Of a stretch of 64,000 bases of DNA, positions 53,391-63,512 are shown in pieces. The notes below the pieces were generated by a model. It was not told where the DNA came from, ran no database searches, and worked only from the letters and a program-made list of their open reading frames with translations. Numbering within the stretch: the first letter of the stretch is position 1; every line of letters begins with the position of its first letter. This DNA is from Agromyces sp. Leaf222 (GTDB taxonomy: Bacteria; Actinomycetota; Actinomycetes; Actinomycetales; Microbacteriaceae). A program made the position numbers and the translations under genes. The stretch lies in NCBI RefSeq assembly GCF_001421565.1, contig NZ_LMKQ01000004.1, positions 124,001-188,000 of the forward strand, read 5' to 3'.

Positions 53391-54059
53391 ATGCGCGTGC
53401 TGATCGTCGAGGACGAGCCGTACCTCGCCGAGGCCGTGCGCGCCGGGCTGGCACTCGAGGCCATCGCAGCGGATGTCGCCGCCGACGGCGAAGCCGCCCT
53501 CTTCAGCATCGATGTCAACGACTACGACGTCGTGCTGCTCGACCGAGACCTGCCGGGCATGCACGGCGACGAGGTCTGCCGCATCCTCGCCGCCCGCGAG
53601 GAACGGCCCGCCGTCCTCATGCTCACCGCCGCCCGCAGGCTCGGAGACAAGGTCGGCGGCTTCGAGCTCGGTGCCGACGACTACCTCGCGAAGCCGTTCG
53701 AGTTCCCCGAGCTCGTGGCACGCGTGCGGGCGCTCGGCCGGCGCCGGTTCACCGCATTGCCGCCGCAGCTCGAGGCCGCCGGCGTCGTGCTCGATCCGTT
53801 CCGCCGCGAGGTCCTCCGCGACGGGAGGTTCGTGCACCTGACCCGGAAGGAGTTCTCGGTGCTCGAGGTGCTCATGCGCGCCGGCGGGGGAGTCGTGAGC
53901 GCCGAGACGCTGCTCGAGAAGGCGTGGGACGAGAATGCCAACCCGTTCACGAACTCGGTGAAGGTGACGATCTCGACGCTCCGGCGCAAGCTCGGCGAGC
54001 CGTGGATGATTCGCACCGTGCCGGGCGCGGGCTACGCGATCGATGCTGCCGATGACTGA
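53391..54059 (+). CDS. OmpR-family response regulator
   Basis: 222 aa. Receiver domain with acidic pocket Glu7/Asp8, phospho-acceptor Asp51 in VVLLDRDLPG, and Lys in YLAKPFEF. The C-terminal winged helix (FVHLTRKEFSVLEVLM, TNSVKVTISTLRRKLG, IRTVPGAGYAI) is OmpR/PhoB-like. It probably controls the divergent exporter operon together with the kinase gene, which overlaps its end by 8 nt. Confidence 0.94.
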   Translation: MRVLIVEDEPYLAEAVRAGLALEAIAADVAADGEAALFSIDVNDYDVVLLDRDLPGMHGDEVCRILAAREERPAVLMLTAARRLGDKVGGFELGADDYLAKPFEFPELVARVRALGRRRFTALPPQLEAAGVVLDPFRREVLRDGRFVHLTRKEFSVLEVLMRAGGGVVSAETLLEKAWDENANPFTNSVKVTISTLRRKLGEPWMIRTVPGAGYAIDAADD

Positions 54060-55350
54060 GCCCGGGACATCCGTTCCCCGCACCTACCGGCTGACCGTGC
54101 GAGCGCGTCTCGCGGTGACGTACGCGGTGCTGCTGACCGTCGCCGGCGCCGTGCTGCTCGCGATCGTCGCGTTCGTCATCGGCCTCGTGCCGAGCTACGA
54201 GTTCGCCGAACCGGCCGCCACGACGACGACGGCGACCGAGGTGACGCCCACCGATGCGATCCCCGCCCAGTCGACGCCCCCGTCCGACTCGCCGGAGGTC
54301 GCCTACGACCCCGGGCTGCTCGCCTCGACGGCGAGCGAGGCGGCGGTGGTCGTGAGTTCGCGTTCCGACATCCTGCAGCTGCTGCTCTGGGTGTCCGTCG
54401 GGGCGCTCGTGCTGCTCGCCGCGGGCGGCGCATGGGCGGGCTGGTTCGTCGCCGGTCGCATGCTCCGGCCGCTGCAGGAGGTCAACGAGGCAGCGCATCG
54501 AGCTGCGCGCGGCCACCTCGACCACCGCATCGCGCTCGCCGGACCGCGTGACGAGATCACCGACCTCGCCGACACCTTCGACGGCATGCTCGACTCGCTC
54601 GAGCGCTCGGCGAACGCCGATCGCCGCTTCGCCGCGAACGCCTCGCACGAGTTGCGAACGCCGCTCGCCACGACGCGCACGATGCTCGACGTGGCCTTGA
54701 GCTCGCAGGCCGCCGGCGACGTGCAACTGCTCGAACGGCTGCGGGAGATGAACGAGCGCAGCATCGCGACCGTCGAGGCGCTGCTCGACCTCTCGGAGCT
54801 CGAGTCGACCGACGCCGGCGTGTTCGGCCCCGTGGATCTCGCCGCGCTCGCGGCCTCCGTCGTCGATGAGTCGCGTGTCGAGGCCGAGGAGGCGGGGGTG
54901 CGCCTGACGGCGTCGGCGTCGGCTGCGCCGGTGCTCGTCGAGGGCGATGAGGTGCTGCTGCGCCAGCTCGTCGTGAACCTCGTGCAGAACGCGATCCGCC
55001 ACAACGAGCCGGGCGGTTTCGTGACCGTGACGACGGATGCCGCGGGGCCGCTGCCGATCCTCGAGGTCGCGAACAGCGGGGCCGAGCTCGATGCCGCGAC
55101 CGTCGCCGAGCTCACCGCGCCGTTCCATCGCGGACGCGGGCGCACCAGTGCCGCCGCCCAGCGAGGCCGGGGTCTCGGCCTGTCGATCGTCGCGGCGATC
55201 GCCGAGCGCCACGGGGCCGGCCTGCACCTGGTGCCCCGAGCGGACGGCGGGCTCCGCGTCGCCGTGCGGTTCCCGCGTGACGCCGTCGCTCAGGCGAAGT
55301 CGAAGACGGGCGGGAACACCAGCACCAGCACGGCCGCCCAGGCGAGGTAG
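54052..55350 (+). CDS. Sensor histidine kinase
   Basis: 432 aa. Two membrane helices (about residues 19-47 and 100-125) frame a ~55-residue Thr/Pro-rich extracellular loop, too short for a classical ligand domain. HAMP, then the H-box NASHELRTPLATTRTML with His199, N-box VVNLVQNAIRHNEPGG and G-boxes (GRGLGLSIV). ATG 54052 overlaps the regulator stop. The 3' end overlaps the convergent gene by 61 bp. Confidence 0.92.
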   Translation: MTEPGTSVPRTYRLTVRARLAVTYAVLLTVAGAVLLAIVAFVIGLVPSYEFAEPAATTTTATEVTPTDAIPAQSTPPSDSPEVAYDPGLLASTASEAAVVVSSRSDILQLLLWVSVGALVLLAAGGAWAGWFVAGRMLRPLQEVNEAAHRAARGHLDHRIALAGPRDEITDLADTFDGMLDSLERSANADRRFAANASHELRTPLATTRTMLDVALSSQAAGDVQLLERLREMNERSIATVEALLDLSELESTDAGVFGPVDLAALAASVVDESRVEAEEAGVRLTASASAAPVLVEGDEVLLRQLVVNLVQNAIRHNEPGGFVTVTTDAAGPLPILEVANSGAELDAATVAELTAPFHRGRGRTSAAAQRGRGLGLSIVAAIAERHGAGLHLVPRADGGLRVAVRFPRDAVAQAKSKTGGNTSTSTAAQAR

Positions 55351-56795
55351 ACCGGAAGGTACCCCGTCTGCCAGCGCTCGAGTCGGTCGAACGGCTCGCG
55401 CCCGCGAAGGAATCCGAGCTGCAGCCAGGCGGCCCAGGCGAGGTTCACGAGCAGGATCAGGTTGAGCCCGAGCGATGCGGTCTTGTTCGGGCTGAAGCCG
55501 AACTCACCCGTGCGCCCGACCATCGCGACGAGCACGAACACGTCGACCACGAGCGCCGCGACGAGCATCACGAGCTGGATGCGGTCGAACCATCCGGGCC
55601 GTTGCAGCGGATCGCGCGACGAGTACGAGTAGACGAGCAGCCCGAGCACCACGACGAGCACGAGGTCGAACGCGATGAGGAGCTCGCGGTCGGCGTCGAC
55701 GATGTTCCACTGCAGCACCGCGGCCACGACGAGGGCGATCAGCATGATCGTGAAGAGCGGGGTGAAGACCTTCGTGAGCACGGGCGCGATGTTCTCGATC
55801 ACGCGCTGCTTGGCGTCGACGAGCCAGGCTGCGACGAGCACGGCCCCCGGGATCGCGCACGGCAGCACCCATTGGCCGAAGAACCACGCGACGTCGACGT
55901 CGATCGTCGAGAACACGCCGATCGTGAGCGCCGACAGGGCCCCGCCGACGAGGGCGATGAGCACGTAGTACACGAGCCACTCGCCGCTGAACCGCACGAA
56001 GTCCATGCGGGCATCACTGCTGCGCCACCGGCCGGCCGAGTAGACCACGCCCGTCATGAGCCAGAGGGCGACGGCGGCGCCGAGGGACGCGAGCAGTTCG
56101 GTGTCGGCGACCGCGCCGCCGAACGCCTGCACAGCGCTCAGGGAGGCCCACGGGAAGACGTTCAGCACCACGCCCACGAGCACGAACGTGCCCGCGACGG
56201 CCAGCACCGCGGCCATCGGCGGACGGTGACGCCACACGAACCACGCGGCGAGGAACGGCAGCACGAGCAGCGTGGCGTTCCGCAGGAAGAACGCGGGGTC
56301 GGCTCCGACGAGCGTCGCCGACGTGACGACGAGGCCGGCACCGACGCCCAGCGCGAGCGCGACGGCGAGCCCGTTCGCGCGCTTCCAGAACGGCGCGCGC
56401 CCGCCTGCGGCATCCGCTCGGTCGAGGGCGTCGGATGTCGCCGCGCGCGCGCCGGGGTCCGCTGCGCCGGGCTCGGCCTCGCCGTCGAGCACGAGCTGCT
56501 TCCACAGCCGTTCGGAGTGCACGCGGGCGTACTCGTGCGAGAGTTCGTCGACCGCGCCGAGGCGCTTCACCGCAACGAGGAAGGCCTCGTCGTCGTGGAG
56601 TCCGACCTCGCGCAGCGCGTCGACGCGGTCGAGCAGGTGGCTCTCGAGCTCGTCGAGGTCGGCGCGGTTCACGGCGTCGTGACGCTGCATCCACGCGCGC
56701 CAGGAGGCGACGAGTGCGCCGAGCTCGTCGGGGGCGCCTGGCCCGTGGCCGCCGGCCGGAGTCGGGGCCGCCGGGCGCGGGGTCTCGGGCGCCAT
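55290..56795 (-). CDS. Permease-prefix-domain integral membrane protein
   Basis: 501 aa. A soluble N-terminal permease-prefix-1-like domain (LVASWRAWMQRHDAVNRADL, DELESHLLDRVDALREVGL, DEAFLVAVKRLGAVDELSHEYARVHS) precedes about ten or more helices of a DUF4153-like type. Such genes typically follow a PadR gene, as here (gap 1 bp), forming a coupled pair of unknown function. The prefix helices may be targeted by the regulator; that is inference. Confidence 0.8.
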   Translation of the reverse strand: MAPETPRPAAPTPAGGHGPGAPDELGALVASWRAWMQRHDAVNRADLDELESHLLDRVDALREVGLHDDEAFLVAVKRLGAVDELSHEYARVHSERLWKQLVLDGEAEPGAADPGARAATSDALDRADAAGGRAPFWKRANGLAVALALGVGAGLVVTSATLVGADPAFFLRNATLLVLPFLAAWFVWRHRPPMAAVLAVAGTFVLVGVVLNVFPWASLSAVQAFGGAVADTELLASLGAAVALWLMTGVVYSAGRWRSSDARMDFVRFSGEWLVYYVLIALVGGALSALTIGVFSTIDVDVAWFFGQWVLPCAIPGAVLVAAWLVDAKQRVIENIAPVLTKVFTPLFTIMLIALVVAAVLQWNIVDADRELLIAFDLVLVVVLGLLVYSYSSRDPLQRPGWFDRIQLVMLVAALVVDVFVLVAMVGRTGEFGFSPNKTASLGLNLILLVNLAWAAWLQLGFLRGREPFDRLERWQTGYLPVYLAWAAVLVLVFPPVFDFA

Positions 56796-56796
56796 G

Positions 56797-57162
56797 TCAG
56801 ACCTCCCCGAAGGCCAGGCGCATGCGCGGGCCGCCGTCGTCGGGCCAGACCTTGCTCAGCACCTCGCCGACGACCGACCACTGACGGCGCTGCTCGGTGA
56901 GCACGCCGGCGCCCTGCTCGGTCAGACGGTAGTGCTTGCGGGGGCGGCCGGTGTCGGACTGGCGCCACTCGGCGTGCACATGGCCGAGCCGCTCGAGGCG
57001 GTGCAGCAGGGGGTAGAGCATGCCGTCGCTCCATTCGAGCTCGCCGCCCGAGAGCGCGGTGATGCGTTGGAGGATCGCGTAGCCGTACGACTCGCCCTCG
57101 GCCAGGATGCCGAGCACGACCGGGGTCGCGGCCGCCGCGACGAGGTCTTTGCCGATGCGCAT
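56797..57162 (-). CDS. PadR-family transcriptional regulator
   Basis: 121 aa from the ATG at 57162. Winged helix: [52 protein letters not shown], then a dimerisation helix. I prefer 57162 ([10 protein letters not shown]) to the upstream ATG at 57183 because the latter lies inside an operator palindrome. The twin operators at 57182-57202 and 57216-57236 suggest autoregulation. Confidence 0.88.
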   Translation of the reverse strand: MRIGKDLVAAAATPVVLGILAEGESYGYAILQRITALSGGELEWSDGMLYPLLHRLERLGHVHAEWRQSDTGRPRKHYRLTEQGAGVLTEQRRQWSVVGEVLSKVWPDDGGPRMRLAFGEV

Positions 57163-57181
57163 GGGTGACTCATCTCGCTTC

Positions 57182-57236
57182 ATACCTTGCAGCTCAAGGT
57201 ATCTGGATCAGCAATATACCTCGCAGTGCGAGGTAT
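57182..57236. promoter_or_regulatory. Twin PadR operators
   Basis: ATACCTTG-N5-CAAGGTAT (57182-57202) and ATACCTCG-N5-CGAGGTAT (57216-57236), centres 34 bp apart, about three helical turns. TATATT (57213-57218, minus) between them is a good -10 for padR. Confidence 0.75.
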
Positions 57237-57272
57237 CGCCACCCGACCGGGCGGCGAACATTCCGCGGCGCA

Positions 57273-57290
57273 GAACTTCCGCGGAAGTTC
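57273..57290. promoter_or_regulatory. 18-bp perfect palindrome upstream of isocitrate lyase
   Basis: GAACTTCCGCGGAAGTTC. Located 175 nt before the aceA ATG, in a 302-bp intergenic stretch that otherwise holds the PadR operators and short ACCGA(A)GC repeats near aceA. Candidate site for the regulator of the glyoxylate shunt. Confidence 0.6.
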
Positions 57291-57464
57291 ACCCCCCGAA
57301 TCGACGGTCGGGGTGGCCCGACCGACCGCAGAGTGGATGCACAGCCACCCCGGACGGCGCCGAAGCAGACGCCGAACGGAGCACCACGAGACATCCGCCC
57401 GCTTCACCGAAGCGGTACCGAGCGGTACCGAGCCGCACCGAAGCAGCACCGAAGGAGCACGACG

Positions 57465-58799
57465 ATGAGCACCAACCGACCCGGCGACCAGATCCAGACC
57501 GCAGCCGAGCTGCAGCTCGAGTGGGACGCGAACCCGCGTTGGGAGGGCGTCAGCCGCGACTACACCGCCGAGGACGTCGTCGCCCTGCGCGGCCCGGTGC
57601 GCGAGGAGCGCACGCTCGCCAAGCGCGGCGCCGAGCGCCTGTGGGACGACATCCGGAAGAACACCGGCACCGCCTTCGCACCCATGGAGCAGCCCGAGTG
57701 GTCGGCCGCGCTCGGCGCCCTCACCGGCAACCAGGCCGTGCAGCAGGTGCGCGCCGGCCTCAAGGCGATCTACCTGAGCGGCTGGCAGGTCGCGGCCGAC
57801 GCGAACCTCAGCGGCCAGACCTACCCCGACCAGTCGCTCTACCCCGCGAACTCGGTGCCGGCCGTCGTGCGCCGCATCAACAACGCGCTGCTGCGCACCG
57901 GCCAGATCGAGCAGGGCACCGAGGCCCAGACCGGCATCACCGACTGGATGGCGCCGATCGTCGCCGACGCCGAGGCCGGCTTCGGCGGCCCGCTGAACGC
58001 CTACGAGCTCATGCACCAGATGATCGAGGCCGGCGCCGCGGGCGTGCACTGGGAGGACCAGCTCGCCAGCGAGAAGAAGTGCGGCCACATGGGCGGCAAG
58101 GTGCTGATCCCGACGAGCCAGCACATCCGCACGATCAACGCGGCCCGTCTGGCGGCGGATGTCGCGGGCGTGCCGTCGATCATCATCGCCCGCACCGACG
58201 CGCTCGCCGCGACCCTGCTCACGAGCGACCACGACGAGCGCGACAAGCCGTTCGTGACGGGTGAGCGCACCGCGGAGGGCTTCTACGAGGTGCAGAACGG
58301 CATCGAGCCGGTCATCGCCCGTGGCCTCGCGTACGCCGAGTACGCCGACCTGCTCTGGGTCGAGTCGGCCGAGCCCGACCTCGACCTCGCGCGTCGATTC
58401 GCCGAGGCCGTGCACGCGAAGTTCCCGGGCAAGCGCCTGAGCTACAACTGCTCGCCCTCGTTCAACTGGAAACGCCACCTCGACGACGACCAGATCGCGA
58501 AGTTCCAGCGCGAGCTCGCCTCGATGGGCTACGCGTTCCAGTTCATCACCCTCGCGGGCTTCCACGCCCTCAACCACTCCATGTTCACGCTCGCGAAGGA
58601 CTACAACGAGCGGCACATGAGCGCATACGTCGAACTCCAGGAGGCGGAATTCGCCTCGGAGGCATCCGGGTACACCGCCACGCGCCACCAGCGCGAGGTC
58701 GGCACCGGCTACTTCGACCAGATCGCCACGGCGCTGAACCCCAACAGCGCGACGCTCGCCCTCGTCGGATCGACCGAGGAAGACCAGTTCGCTCACTGA
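57465..58799 (+). CDS. aceA: Isocitrate lyase
   Basis: 444 aa. First enzyme of the glyoxylate shunt, splitting isocitrate into succinate and glyoxylate. The catalytic motif is [11 protein letters not shown] with Cys206. [37 protein letters not shown] and [26 protein letters not shown] are in place (positions about 198-210, 234-245, 325-339, 366-391). ATG has GAAGGAG 7-8 nt upstream. Malate synthase follows 104 bp later on the same strand, separated by a REP-like hairpin. Confidence 0.97.
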   Translation: MSTNRPGDQIQTAAELQLEWDANPRWEGVSRDYTAEDVVALRGPVREERTLAKRGAERLWDDIRKNTGTAFAPMEQPEWSAALGALTGNQAVQQVRAGLKAIYLSGWQVAADANLSGQTYPDQSLYPANSVPAVVRRINNALLRTGQIEQGTEAQTGITDWMAPIVADAEAGFGGPLNAYELMHQMIEAGAAGVHWEDQLASEKKCGHMGGKVLIPTSQHIRTINAARLAADVAGVPSIIIARTDALAATLLTSDHDERDKPFVTGERTAEGFYEVQNGIEPVIARGLAYAEYADLLWVESAEPDLDLARRFAEAVHAKFPGKRLSYNCSPSFNWKRHLDDDQIAKFQRELASMGYAFQFITLAGFHALNHSMFTLAKDYNERHMSAYVELQEAEFASEASGYTATRHQREVGTGYFDQIATALNPNSATLALVGSTEEDQFAH

Positions 58800-58809
58800 C
58801 CCTCTCGCC

Positions 58810-58880
58810 GGTCGAGTAGGCGCCCGCGCCGTATCGAGACCACACGCAGGGTCTCGATACGCGCTCCGCGCTACTCGACC
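58810..58880. repeat. REP-like large intergenic palindrome between aceA and aceB
   Basis: Outer arms GGTCGAGTAG (58810-58819) / CTACTCGACC (58871-58880), inner arms GTATCGAGACC (58831-58841) / GGTCTCGATAC (58850-58860), with imperfectly pairing GC-rich blocks between. The word GGTCTCGATACGCGCTCCGC looks like a dispersed intergenic repeat I associate with Microbacteriaceae; only one copy occurs in this window. It can act as terminator or attenuator in the aceA-aceB transcript. Confidence 0.7.
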
Positions 58881-58903
58881 GCCGAACCGAAGGAGACATC
58901 ATC

Positions 58904-60616
<1,713 letters not shown>

Positions 60617-60754
60617 CACCGGCAGCCCGAGTCTCGATGGGCCGCGTCGACCGCATCCGGCGATCCCGGAAGGTGCAACGGTCGGCGCGGCCCTCTCTCG
60701 GCACCGGTCAGGGGGCGGGTTCAGTCGGGTTCCGGCCGTGTCGCAACCGGCTGT

Positions 60755-60760
60755 TATGCT
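60755..60760 (+). promoter_or_regulatory. Possible -10 box TATGCT before the 60818 lipoprotein gene
   Basis: TATGCT in an otherwise featureless 201-bp stretch (60617-60817). It leaves a leader of about 50 nt before the ATG. No clear -35. Confidence 0.4.
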
Positions 60761-60817
60761 GACGCCCGCTCAGACCGCGGTAGCGTCGGCTACTCGTCCC
60801 CACACCCCTGGAGTCCC

Positions 60818-61330
60818 ATGCCATCGCTGCGTTCCACCGCCTTCGCCCCCGCAGTCCTCGCGGTCCTCCTCCTGTCGGGTTGCGCCGCCGGGGCGACGAC
60901 GGCGGCCGAGACCGGCGAGCCCGCGCCGAAGCCGACCGAGGCGGCCGAGGCGCCGGCGACCGCGCCGGCGGAGGGCGCGACCGAGCAGAGCGTCGAGGAG
61001 GCGTGCGCGTTGCTCGCGACGGGGGTGCAGCCCTTCGTGGAGATGTCGTCCGACGGCCAGGACGCGACGGCGAAGGCGGCGCAGGATCCGCAGGGAACGA
61101 TCGCCAAGATCCGGGGCGTCGCCGACACGTTCTCGGCGAGCGTGGATCAGGTGACGAACCCCGAGGTCCTACCGGTCGCCACCACCGCGAGTGCCGCACT
61201 GGACTCGTACGCCGATGCCCTCGACGCGATCATCGCCGACCCGCTCAACGCGGATGTCGCGGGGGTGGCGCAGGAGCAGGCGCAGTCCATCGGCCAGGCC
61301 TTCTCGGCGATCGGCGACGTCTGCAGCTGA
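60818..61330 (+). CDS. Hypothetical lipoprotein
   Basis: 170 aa. Short signal ending in LSGC lipobox (Cys about 22), a Glu/Pro/Ala/Thr linker to about residue 55, then a helical domain with two further cysteines (EEACALLATG, GDVCS end) that may pair. Not recognised beyond that. No gene partner is evident; the next gene starts 88 bp later with its own features. Confidence 0.8.
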   Translation: MPSLRSTAFAPAVLAVLLLSGCAAGATTAAETGEPAPKPTEAAEAPATAPAEGATEQSVEEACALLATGVQPFVEMSSDGQDATAKAAQDPQGTIAKIRGVADTFSASVDQVTNPEVLPVATTASAALDSYADALDAIIADPLNADVAGVAQEQAQSIGQAFSAIGDVCS

Positions 61331-61418
61331 CCGGCGCATCGCGCGAGATGCTCGGAGAGCCCCGCGCCGTCACACGAGCGTGGCGACATCCGTCGGCCGC
61401 CTGCGAGAATGGCGAATC

Positions 61419-61994
61419 GTGACCCGAACCACGATTCGCCAGGCCAGGCCGACGGATGCCGCGGCGCTCGCCGAGCTCGCAGCCGAGACGTTCCCGCTCG
61501 CCTGCCCGCCCTCGACCACCGCCGAGGCGATCGCCGAGTTCATCGCCGCGAACTTCACGGTCGAGCGCTTCACTGAATACCTGGCCGACGCGGACCGGAT
61601 CCTCGTCGTCGCCGAGGCCGGCATCGTCGACGACGACTCGGGCACGGGCGAACTCGTCGGCTACACGATGCTCATCGCGGGCGATCCGACCGATGCGGAT
61701 GTCGCGGCCGCCGTCACGACGCGGCCCACCATCGAGCTCAGCAAGTTCTACACACGCAAGGTGCTGCACGGAACGGGCTCGGTCGCCGGGCCGCTCATGA
61801 CCGGCACGCTCGAGGCCGCCGAGGCGACCGGTGTCGCCGCCGTCTGGCTGGGCGTCAACGAGGAGAACGAGCGGGCGATCCGCTTCTACGAGAAGCACGG
61901 GTTCGTGAAGTCGGGCCGCAAGCACTTCCGGCTCGGCGACCGCGACGAGGACGACTGGGTGCTCGTGCGCCCGGCGGCCGCGACCCCCGCCTAG
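61419..61994 (+). CDS. GNAT-family N-acetyltransferase
   Basis: 191 aa. Acetyl-CoA-dependent transferase; typical strands and helices TIRQARPTDAAALAELAAETFPL, LSKFYTRKVLHGTGSVAGPLM (pantetheine loop, R/Q-x-x-G-x-G/A like), VAAVWLGVNEENERAIRFYEKHGFVKSG. Substrate unknown. The GTG start at 61419 has no Shine-Dalgarno; GAGAAT 8 nt upstream might be a leaderless promoter. The 3' end overlaps the convergent photolyase gene by 4 bp. Confidence 0.87.
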   Translation: MTRTTIRQARPTDAAALAELAAETFPLACPPSTTAEAIAEFIAANFTVERFTEYLADADRILVVAEAGIVDDDSGTGELVGYTMLIAGDPTDADVAAAVTTRPTIELSKFYTRKVLHGTGSVAGPLMTGTLEAAEATGVAAVWLGVNEENERAIRFYEKHGFVKSGRKHFRLGDRDEDDWVLVRPAAATPA

Positions 61995-63403
61995 CCCTCG
62001 GCGCGGGCACCGCGCACGACCCGGTACGCCGCCAGGGCGGCCTCGCGGGACTCGCCGAGATCCACGATCGGCTCGGGGTACTCCTCGGAGTCGACCTCTG
62101 GCACCCACCGCCGCACGTACGCCCCGTCGCGGTCGAACTTCGTCGCCTGCAGCAGTGGATTGAACACGCGGAAGTAGGGCGCGGCATCCGCCCCTGAACC
62201 GGCGACCCACTGCCAGTTGAACGGGTTCGAGGCGGCGTCGGCGTCGACGAGCGTGTCCCAGAACCACTGCTCGCCCCTGCGCCAGTCGATGAGCAGGTTC
62301 TTCGTGAGGAACGACGCCGTGACCATGCGCGCCCGGTTGTGCATGCTGCCGGTGCGCCAGAGCTCGCGCATGCCCGCGTCGACGAGCGGCACGCCCGTGC
62401 GACCCTGCTCCCACGCCCGCAGTGCCGAGGGGTGCAGCCGCGGCCACGGGAACGCGTCGAACTCGGATCGCCAGTTGCGGGTCGCGAGGTCGGGGGCGTG
62501 GAACAGCACGTGCCAGGCGAACTCGCGCCAGCCGAGCTCGGCGAGGAACCGCCCGCGGCTGCTCGCCTCGCCCCGAGGGTCGGCGGAACGGCGCTCGCGC
62601 ACCGCGTTCCAGACCTCGAACGGGCTGATCTCGCCCCAGCGCAGGTGCGGCGAGAGGCGAGAGGTCGCATCGATCGCCGGGCGGTCGCGATCGTCGTCGT
62701 AGTCGCCGAGCCGCTCGTCGAGGAACGTCGCGAGCCGGTCGTGCGCGGCGGCCGAGCCCGGGGTCCAGGTCTCGCGGAGGCCCGCCGCCCAGTCGGGGCC
62801 GGTCGGCAACAGCTGCCATGACGCGAGGTCGTCGGTCGCGACATCCGCTCGTTGGCGACCTCCGCTTTCGCGGCCCCGGGCGTCGAGGCGCTCAGGAGCG
62901 GGCAGCGGATGCCGCGGCTCGGGCGCCGCGAGGCAGGCGCGCCAGAACGGGGTGAACACCGAGTAGGGCGTGCCCTGCCCGGTGCGGATCGTCCACGGCT
63001 CGAACAGGAGGTTCGCGTTGAAGCTGCGCACCTCGAGTCCGTCGTCGGTGAGGGCGCTCTTCAGCTCGGTGTCGAGTTCGCGCTCGGGGCCGCCGTAGCG
63101 GCGGTTCCAGAAGACGGCATCGGCGCCGGTCTCGTCGACGAGCGAGCGGATGACGCGGCCGGCCGGCCCGCGGCGCAGCACGAGCGTGGCGTCGAGGGCG
63201 TCGAGGTCGGCGCGCAGGGCCTCGAGCGAGCCGTGCAGCCACCACCGGGCGGCCCCGCCGAGCGGGCGGATGCCCGGGGACTCCTCGTCGAGCACGAACA
63301 CGCAGACGACGGGCGCGCCGCGTTCGGCGGCCGCCGCGAGCGCCGGGTGGTCTCCGACCCGCAGGTCGTCGCGGAACCACACGATCGTCGGGGCAGCGGG
63401 CAT
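61991..63403 (-). CDS. phrB: Deoxyribodipyrimidine photolyase
   Basis: 470 aa. Light-driven repair of cyclobutane pyrimidine dimers. N-terminal antenna domain (TIVWFRDDLRVGDHPALAAAAE), linker, and FAD domain with SRLSPHLRWGEISP, GWREFAWHVLFHAPDLATRNWRSEF, ELWRTGSMHNRARMVTASFLTKNLLIDWRRGEQWFWDTLVDAD region (positions about 355-400) and NPFNWQWVAGSGADAAPYFRVFNP. The Trp chain positions appear intact. ATG 63403 follows TATCGT (63411-63416, minus) by 7 nt, leaderless; the open frame upstream of it is not used. Confidence 0.93.
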   Translation of the reverse strand: MPAAPTIVWFRDDLRVGDHPALAAAAERGAPVVCVFVLDEESPGIRPLGGAARWWLHGSLEALRADLDALDATLVLRRGPAGRVIRSLVDETGADAVFWNRRYGGPERELDTELKSALTDDGLEVRSFNANLLFEPWTIRTGQGTPYSVFTPFWRACLAAPEPRHPLPAPERLDARGRESGGRQRADVATDDLASWQLLPTGPDWAAGLRETWTPGSAAAHDRLATFLDERLGDYDDDRDRPAIDATSRLSPHLRWGEISPFEVWNAVRERRSADPRGEASSRGRFLAELGWREFAWHVLFHAPDLATRNWRSEFDAFPWPRLHPSALRAWEQGRTGVPLVDAGMRELWRTGSMHNRARMVTASFLTKNLLIDWRRGEQWFWDTLVDADAASNPFNWQWVAGSGADAAPYFRVFNPLLQATKFDRDGAYVRRWVPEVDSEEYPEPIVDLGESREAALAAYRVVRGARAEG

Positions 63404-63445
63404 GCGCCCGACGATACCGGGCGCGCCTGCGCACGGCGCCGAGAG

Positions 63446-63492
63446 GACGGGATTCGGCCGTGCGTGCGCGGCCCGCACCGCCGAATCCCGTC
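63446..63492. terminator. Two-tier hairpin terminator after the MFS gene
   Basis: Outer arms GACGGGATTCGGC (63446-63458) / GCCGAATCCCGTC (63480-63492), inner arms GTGCG (63460-63464) / CGCAC (63474-63478). Located 20 nt after the stop of the minus-strand MFS gene. Confidence 0.75.
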
Positions 63493-63512
63493 TGCTCGAG
63501 CGGGCGCCCGGG

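Noticed and set aside
58810..58880. Palindrome between aceA and aceB as a regulatory site specific to acetate genes
   Set aside because: The sequence looks like a dispersed intergenic REP-type repeat, so a specific operator is less likely.
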